From: Dolomedes plantarius
Taxonomy: Eukaryota > Arthropoda > Arachnida > Araneae > Dolomedidae
Direction: 5' to 3'
DNA length: 64,000 nt
Assembly (NCBI GenBank): GCA_907164885.2
Contig: OU015496.1
Span: forward strand, 164,045,350 to 164,109,349
Part shown: positions 57,905 to 64,000 of the stretch, piece by piece
Numbering within the stretch: the stretch's first letter is position 1
How the letters are laid out: each line of letters opens with the position of its first letter
Translations under genes and position numbers: made by a program
The notes under the pieces: generated by a model
What the model was told of the DNA's origin: nothing
Databases searched by the model: none
What the model saw: the letters and a program-made list of their open reading frames with translations, nothing else

Positions 57905-60690
57905 AATATCTACATATTCAGGAAAGCCAAAGAATGACAAAGGTTATATTTAATATGAAAGGAGAAATTTTAAGCGTTGATTTTTCTAATGTTTTTATTG
58001 GACATATCATTCAACATCTGTAGAATAATTAACATTCCTAAAATCTTAAATAGTTTTTATCTTTAATAATTATTTTCTTTTAATTGCTTTGCTAAACTAT
58101 TAAAATGTAGCATTATATTGAGTTGTTGTCAGTTCGTAGCAATTAAGTTAAATCTTGAGTATAGTTAAAGAAAAAAGTTTGAAATAACAACAACAACAAC
58201 CAAAAAAAATTCAGAGAACAATTTATAGAACATTCTTGTAAAAATATTAGGGAAATTGGTCATTGAACCATGACCTACAAATAAAAGTGAAAAGCGCTGC
58301 AGAGAAAGATACAAAGAGCCGCAGTTTGGCCACCCCAGCATATACCAAGGGCTTCACTCATGAAATCTCTCCTTTGTTGGATATATAGCCCTCGACAAGT
58401 TGCAGGCTTTCTGCCTCAAGATAAACCAAGAAAAACATGCTCACGGCGAGTTCGCAAGCAGCAGACCGAAGTGACAAGAACGAGAAATCGTCGTCAGATT
58501 GGCCGATCTAATCGCAACCATGTACATAAATGTTTTTAATGCGCGTCCGCCATCAATCACATTGCGTTGAAAGGACGCTTCTTGTTTTTGCTCATTATAC
58601 TCCTTGGCTACCGAACTAAGAGAATCTGATCACGTTCTAGGAGAGAGTTGAGATGTGGCAAACGCGAGACAATATTATGTATTACCATTTTATTACCTTT
58701 TTTCATTCTTATTAAGTTAAATAGACAAACAAGTCACGTTTTATTTTTCTTGAACACACGATTAATTTAGCGAAACTTGCTGCAACCTGAACAAATTTTG
58801 ATTGAAGCCTGTGTTCAAGGCTCTTAAAAACCGTGGTAAAGTTATTTCCAGTGTGACAGAAAGGGACAGATTATGATTCTTAGATAAGGAATCATGGAAT
58901 ACAGCGATGATCTCGTGAAAACACATATACTTTAGCTTATTAACTCGAGTTGGATGAGTTAAGAATCTGATAACACGACCGTATTTTTTCATGTTTACAA
59001 AGTAACTAATGGCATCATTTATTCACCTACATTAGCAGACGAGTAGAACGCTAGCGTGGATTAGCTAGATTTAAATTTTTCTTGCAAAATGATGAAGAAT
59101 TTGTAATATACGAGTATTTGTAATATACGAGTAATTTGTAATATACTCGTATTACAGTTCCGCGACAATTTTAGAGGATTTGCAGATGGACAGTTTTGTT
59201 GATATTGTCCTTCACTGATATGAAATGCTAAAAGACTGGTGAATCTAGTGCGGATCCCAGTGAACTTATTGTTCGTTTTTTGAATTTCTCGACAGTTTTA
59301 AAATGAACAATATTTAATTATCTTAATTGCCCAATATGAATATTACCCACGTTCCAGGATGTATCGCTTCTATTCCCCCCCCCTTGTTTTTAGTAAGCAA
59401 AGCGATCCTTAAAACACCTATGCAAATATTTTCTGTTGAATGTTGACTTACCTTTATATAGTCTGATAATAAAATATTGGTGCATGTATCTGTTCATTCA
59501 CTCAAACAATAGACAGATTAGGATCTTATATTAAGATTTCTCTTTGAGCTAGTAGAAAAGGCTATCTATTTACCCAAATGCCTATTGAATAGCAAGCCTT
59601 TTCGGCCGAGGAACAATTTTTAGGCTCTTCACGAGTAAGAGAAATCGTAATAAACTCCCCTTCCAATATTTCTAACGATTTTGATTTCGTCTTTTACTGA
59701 TATATGATAATCACAGACAAAAGAATATTGATACAACTGACGCAAAATATACAGCTGTCTTAAATTTGGTAAACGTGACTGATTTTGTTAACTTACAAGT
59801 GGTCTATTGCTCCTATTCTACTCGAATAGCGGCAAACTCGCTATCTGGCGATGCTCTAAAAGTTTTCTTCCGAAGTTAGTCTTTGATGATGATGACTATG
59901 AGACAGAATAGGTGAATTTATTGGTCTAATGAAACTTTCATCTGACTTATAATTTACTATAGCTACTTGTACGAATTTAATTGGGAAGAGGACATGTAGC
60001 CATTTCACCGTATTTTCAGCTTGAAACTATTCCAAGGATTTTTTCTTATATTAAAGAAATGACGAGATGAAAATGAATACTTTTCAAACGTTTCTGACAT
60101 AAACCTTCAATGATATGTGATAAGAAAAAACTGCAGAATATCTCTTGATCCAGTGGGCAGTATCCAGTGGGCAGTAACCTTGCAAAGTTTTCCAGGGGAA
60201 AGGCTATCTTAGAATTTAATGAGAGGGCTTTATTATTTTGAATTTATAGTAAAGACCATCCATTTAACATTAATTACCCTAAGCTAACTCGTACATGATA
60301 TATGAGTGAAACTGTACCAGGATATCCTTCCAATACGCACCAGATAGTACCTTAAGGTTACGGGACAGACCATTTTATTGTGGTCTTAAGTCACAAAATC
60401 TATATAAATTTCATCTCCATCAGCTGAAATATTACTGACGAATTCTTGTTTTGCCTTTTAGCTGTGATTTATGACAATAAAAGAAGGACATTTTCAGTGA
60501 CCAAAATTGTCGCCTTCAAGTTTGATTGCCTGACTACTTTCATGAAAATGTGAGGAGTAACTATCTTCTCCAGAAACTGCGAAAAAATACCATTGTCATT
60601 CGAAACCTTCTTCGAATTTCTAAGTAAAGGAAAAACAAGACCAAACAAAATCTAATCTATCATTATTAATGGTATCAGTTTAACTTTTAG
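57905..60690. other. unassigned region
   Basis: No gene is recognised. At 59100-59155 the phrase TTTGTAATATACGAGTA repeats twice and then meets TATACTCGTATTAC, giving a small tandem/hairpin structure. A C tract is near 59377. Confidence 0.5.
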
Positions 60691-60699
60691 GAGTATGTT

Positions 60700-61067
60700 A
60701 TTGTAGCTTCTAATGCCCCCTGGCTGGAAGTTCCAGACAGGTCCATACAGGCTTCGGGCTGTAGTGGGCGGCTCCGGTTTATACAGCACCACAACGGTCG
60801 GAGTCCTCTTAGCAAGTGGCCACCTGAATTTTGACCGAGCACTTCCAGGGGAGACATCTGGGGGGGGGAGGGGGGGGTTCGTACTCTCTCCCACCATCTC
60901 TTTCTTCATAGAGGGACTTTCCGGTCTACCGGTTTAACGTGGCCATATACGGCCTAGACGCGGAGGTATTTAATGGAGGGCGCGGAGGGCTTCAGGATTC
61001 AATCCGAGTACTCTCAGCACCAAAAGTTAGCACGCTACCACAAGGCTACCTCGAGCACTTTGGGAAT
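60700..61067 (-). mobile_element. tRNA-derived SINE (family 2 relative)
   Basis: The minus strand shows a tRNA-like GTAGCCTTGTGGTAGCGTGC near 61050-61030 and a B box GGATTGAATCC near 60993-61003. CTCAGCACCAAAA, the adjoining box-B phrase and GGAGGTATTT parallel the copy at 37205-37425. The left part, including a G-rich tract near 60858-60878, is of uncertain membership. Confidence 0.5.
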
Positions 61068-62442
61068 ATGTGACAATTAAAAGCAAATGAATCTGTCGGT
61101 ACAATTGACTATTAAGGTTCCTTAGAATGAAATATAAATGTACTTTACAACCGATTAATTTTTTAATACAGTGAAAGGGGCGTCTAACTACTCCAATGCC
61201 TTTTGAGTAGCCACTACTTGAACAATCACGAGAGGTCGTTTTAATTTAGCTTCTAGAATCTCAGTGGCAAAGAATGGCCAGTATTTTTCTCAATCTGTTT
61301 CTCATGTAATTAGTTAATACCGAATTATGTTCACTACTGTAAAGTCTCGTTTAAGTTGTACTGTGCTAGGATTAAAAGAAACATTCTCTACCATAATAAT
61401 TATCTCGCGAGCCAATGAACATTCTCTCTACTGGTCCCTATGCCTACCTCCGCAAACACCTTGCATCAGAAAGCGTCTGTTCTTCCAGCCATTTCCCATT
61501 AAGCCGTGCAATAAGACATCGTTTGCGACCAGCAAATCGTTGAAGCCGAACACCACAGCTATCACGTGACCAATCTCAGAAAAGAGGATCATAAGAGGCT
61601 CATACGCGTATCAAACTTCCGTTTGGAGGCTTAAGTCGCATGATCTTGTTTGTAAAGTGACGTCGCAAACCGAAAAACGGCGCAATTGCTTATGACTTCT
61701 TATCTCTCCAGCTTTTGGGAGTGCTAATCTGATTTCGCTTGATCTGTTTCAAGCTGTTGCCATCTTACGGACCGCTCTTGATAAGTCACCTCTATGAGAA
61801 TGAAATCCATGTGTTGTGAAGCAGGGTTGTAGAAAGATATCGCGCCCGTTGCTAATGTCTGGAGAGCTGCGAAGGGTGGAAAAGACACGCCCGTTTGATG
61901 TGCGCACAGCGCCTTCATTCGAAAACCTATCACGGCCCATTAAGCGACTTATCTTCCGAATTTTCGGCATAGAACTCAAAGAGATTCGACGCAGACCTCT
62001 ATTAATGGCTGCTTTGGCTAGCGATGATATCTGGAAAAGAGGATGCTGTTATTTGTTTATTTAAGCACTTTCGTTCTTAACGTCGTATTATGAAGATTGT
62101 CGTTTTGAATATCTGATTTCGAGCGGTGACATTTTGGAGCGAAAAGAGATTATTAGATAAAAGAGAAACCCGTGTTTCATGCGACATCTGGTGCTGTGGA
62201 GGAAAAGTGATTTTGGAAGCTCAAGACAGTATAAAGATGGTTGCTTACTTTCCTAAATGCTTTTGCCTTAAACGAATTTAAAGCTGTTTTATAAAATATC
62301 CTTCCCATCTAAGTCTTTGCATTTGCACAGAAGTGAATTATTACTAACAAAATTACTTTCGGCTCTTCATATGCTCTGACGCTTTACGCTTTGGCATTGA
62401 CACTTTTTTTTTTCCAACTGCATTCGATTGGTTGGCTGTCTA
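61068..62442. other. unassigned region
   Basis: 61330-62060 is somewhat richer in G+C and holds overlapping short frames on both strands (for example 61327-61569 and 61816-62064), none with a domain. No call is made. Confidence 0.5.
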
Positions 62443-62463
62443 ATATATATATATATATATATT
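62443..62463. repeat. short (TA)n tract
   Basis: A TA run of about 20 bp abutting the 3' end of the following retroelement copy. Confidence 0.9.
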
Positions 62464-63686
62464 AGACAAAGTTGTAAGTGAAAAGCCTGTATAAGCACTA
62501 AACCACTACAGCCAGGAACCAAAGACATGAAAAGATAAGTGAAAAAATATGAATAGAAATGTGAAAAATAGGTTTTTAGACAGTACCTTGTCTTCAGCGG
62601 TGCCAATACTGTCTAAAAACCAATGGATTGTTTCTAATAAGTATGATCTGAGCAATAAACATACTTAGACACCGTACAATCCATATGAAATAGAAGAAGG
62701 AATAATCAGTGGCTTTATCATAGATCACCAAACTCGGCGCCAGACAAAGTGAAAGTTAAGTTTAGGAGACCGCAAGTAGACTGACGTCACAAACATTGCA
62801 ACCATGGAGCCAATGGAATCACTTTAGAAGACTTACTATGTTACTGATTTATTGGACATAATAACCTTAGTTAACTTAGACATTTATTATGACTAAGAGT
62901 TATTTATTATTTTAATTACTCTAGTTTTTATTTACTTTTTAGTAGTTATTTACTAACTTTAATCATTTATTTTTGTTTTACTAATTATAAGCAACAGATC
63001 ATGCTATTCATTCAATCTAAAACAACCAATTATGTGCTTGGAAAGAATATCAGGGTAATAATTACGTTTTAGCAAATATACTAACAAATCTTTTATATGT
63101 TTATGCCTATTGTCCTTAGAACATAGCCCATTTATTCTTACTAGCTGATTAACAATAATATTATTAAATACAGATTTATGTAAGCAAATTAAGTAACTTT
63201 GATATTTTACTATTTTAAAGTCATATTCTGATCTTTTATCATAAAGATCAAAAGTAAATTTACTATGAAGATTTATTTTTATGTTTATGTCTAAGAAGTT
63301 TACATTAAGTTTTTCTTGGCTACTTTGTACTAGTTCTAGATTTGGAGGATAAAAATTTAGAGCTATATTATTATTACTATTATTAATAACAATTATGTCA
63401 TCAATATATCTAAATATTTGGTAATTACCATTAACAATATTATTAATATTATCAACTTCATAAAAATGTTAATATAAATTGGCTAGCATACTGGAAGCAT
63501 TTCCACCTTGTGGTACACCTTTAACCAGTAGGTATATACTAATGTTGTTTACTACAGATAATTATGTTTAGTTACTAAATCTAATAAGCCAATTGAAATG
63601 ATTTAGTTTAATTTCTTTGTTTAAGTATTGATTATGATTTTTTACTAAAGTTATTATTACCCTATTTAAGTCAATTATATTGATAC
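62464..63686 (-). mobile_element. reverse-transcriptase element, copy 2, 5'-truncated
   Basis: Collinear with copy 1 (10015-11512) from the AGACAAAGTTG end through the non-coding 3' region and into the reverse transcriptase. It stops abruptly at about 63686, where an unrelated G-rich tandem repeat begins. As in copy 1, the 3' end touches a TA run. Confidence 0.75.
63030..63686 (-). pseudogene. reverse transcriptase remnant, copy 2
   Basis: The minus strand reads VKGVPQGGNASSMLANLY (motif B, about 63525-63480), then a stop, FYEVDNINNI, FRYIDDIIVIN (catalytic YIDD, about 63415-63380), LNVNFLDINIKIN, FDLYDKRSEYDFKIVKYQ and VNQLVRINGLCSKDN (about 63155-63110). Motif A and the upstream block are lost to truncation or lie in degraded sequence near 63600-63680. 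This copy preserves motif B better than copy 1. The pairing of PQGGNAS with YIDD and DKR-DF blocks defines a distinctive polymerase group whose clade I cannot fix from sequence alone. Confidence 0.72.
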
Positions 63687-64000
63687 TGGGTGGGGGGGGG
63701 GGGTAAGACACCCTTAGCACTCATAAAGAGGGGCTTGGGACACATGTAAAAAATAATCAAAAACGACTGATATTAGTGTCGAATCCATAGTTTTCGGTGT
63801 CACTGAGATTAATGGTGACACTCCCGATGCCATCTATGTGCAAGTTCAGCCCCCCCCCCCATCAGCATTGGGGGGGGGAAGAAGGAGTGAATATAAAATG
63901 TCCAAAAATACGGAGAGTAGTGTCGAAACCATAGTTTTCGGGGTCACTGAGACGAATAGTGATATTTCTGATGCCGTTTAAGTGCAAGTTTAGCCCCCTT
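63687..64000. repeat. tandem repeat, about 146-bp period, with G/C tracts
   Basis: A G12 tract opens the region. Two units share AGTGTCGAA(T/A)CCATAGTTTTCGG, GTCACTGAGA and CAAGTT(C/T)AGCCCCC, starting near 63775 and 63921. The second unit runs to the window end, so the array probably continues. Confidence 0.8.

Noticed and set aside
61327..62064. Possible exon cluster
   Set aside because: Several short frames on both strands overlap without domain, splice-site consistency or codon bias that I can judge.

Overview
This is eukaryotic, AT-rich nuclear DNA from an animal, most likely an arthropod. A spider or other chelicerate is my guess, from the mix of transposon types rather than from any host gene. 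I find no convincing host protein-coding gene, no rRNA or tRNA gene that passes inspection, and no prokaryotic or viral gene set. Nearly everything recognisable is mobile DNA, its debris, microsatellites or old tandem repeats, so the window is probably intergenic or lies inside a very large intron.

Layout from the left. A decayed Tc1-like transposase lies at 0.2-1.0 kb, a small foldback element at 1.46-1.70 kb and tRNA-derived SINE copies at 2.1-2.5 kb. A 1.2 kb Tc1/mariner element with an intact 346-residue transposase of DD36E spacing (resembling the Incomer family) is at 3.3-4.6 kb. A Helitron-type copy is at 8.4-9.1 kb. A decayed reverse-transcriptase element (Penelope-like or related, minus strand) is at 10.0-11.5 kb. 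A hAT MITE with a perfect 8-bp target duplication and an internal 50-bp tandem repeat is at 14.4-14.9 kb. A degenerate tandem array of about 175-bp period is at 16.3-17.7 kb, followed by a decayed Tc1 element at 17.9-19.1 kb.

From 19.6 to 23.8 kb there is a broken non-LTR retrotransposon (reverse transcriptase, RNase H, C-terminal zinc finger), split by a 1.4 kb Tc1 element inserted at a TA. From 25.5 to 28.6 kb come a 100-bp tandem duplication, three old diverged repeat units with a SINE inside, a 36-bp perfect palindrome and a large inverted repeat with arms of about 460 bp. A TA-flanked MITE (28.9 kb), a second Helitron copy (30.5-31.3 kb), a pogo/Tigger element with transposase remains (32.0-32.7 kb) and a MITE full of TTTGTGA-type motifs (32.8-33.7 kb) follow. 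A second MITE copy and a second, broken DD36E element lie together at 35.0-36.7 kb.

The stretch 37-51 kb is poorer in recognisable elements: SINEs, a repeat carrying GCATGCGCA motifs, a Tigger-type MITE (45.3-46.3 kb), a second degenerate array of about 175-bp period (46.5-47.2 kb) and nested hAT fragments near 47.9 kb. At 51.3-55.4 kb a Tc1 element with an intact DD34E transposase was split by a 2.57 kb element. That inserted element has long terminal inverted repeats, an 8-bp target duplication and a broken hAT-like transposase. The right end holds a tiny hAT MITE, another SINE, a second copy of the reverse-transcriptase element at 62.5-63.7 kb and the start of a G-tract-containing tandem repeat.

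The elements do not form a pathway. They record successive insertions: DNA transposons into retroelements, a hAT-like element into a Tc1, and repeated growth of (TA)n tracts at transposon ends. Only two transposase frames (3.4-4.4 kb and 54.0-55.2 kb) look intact.
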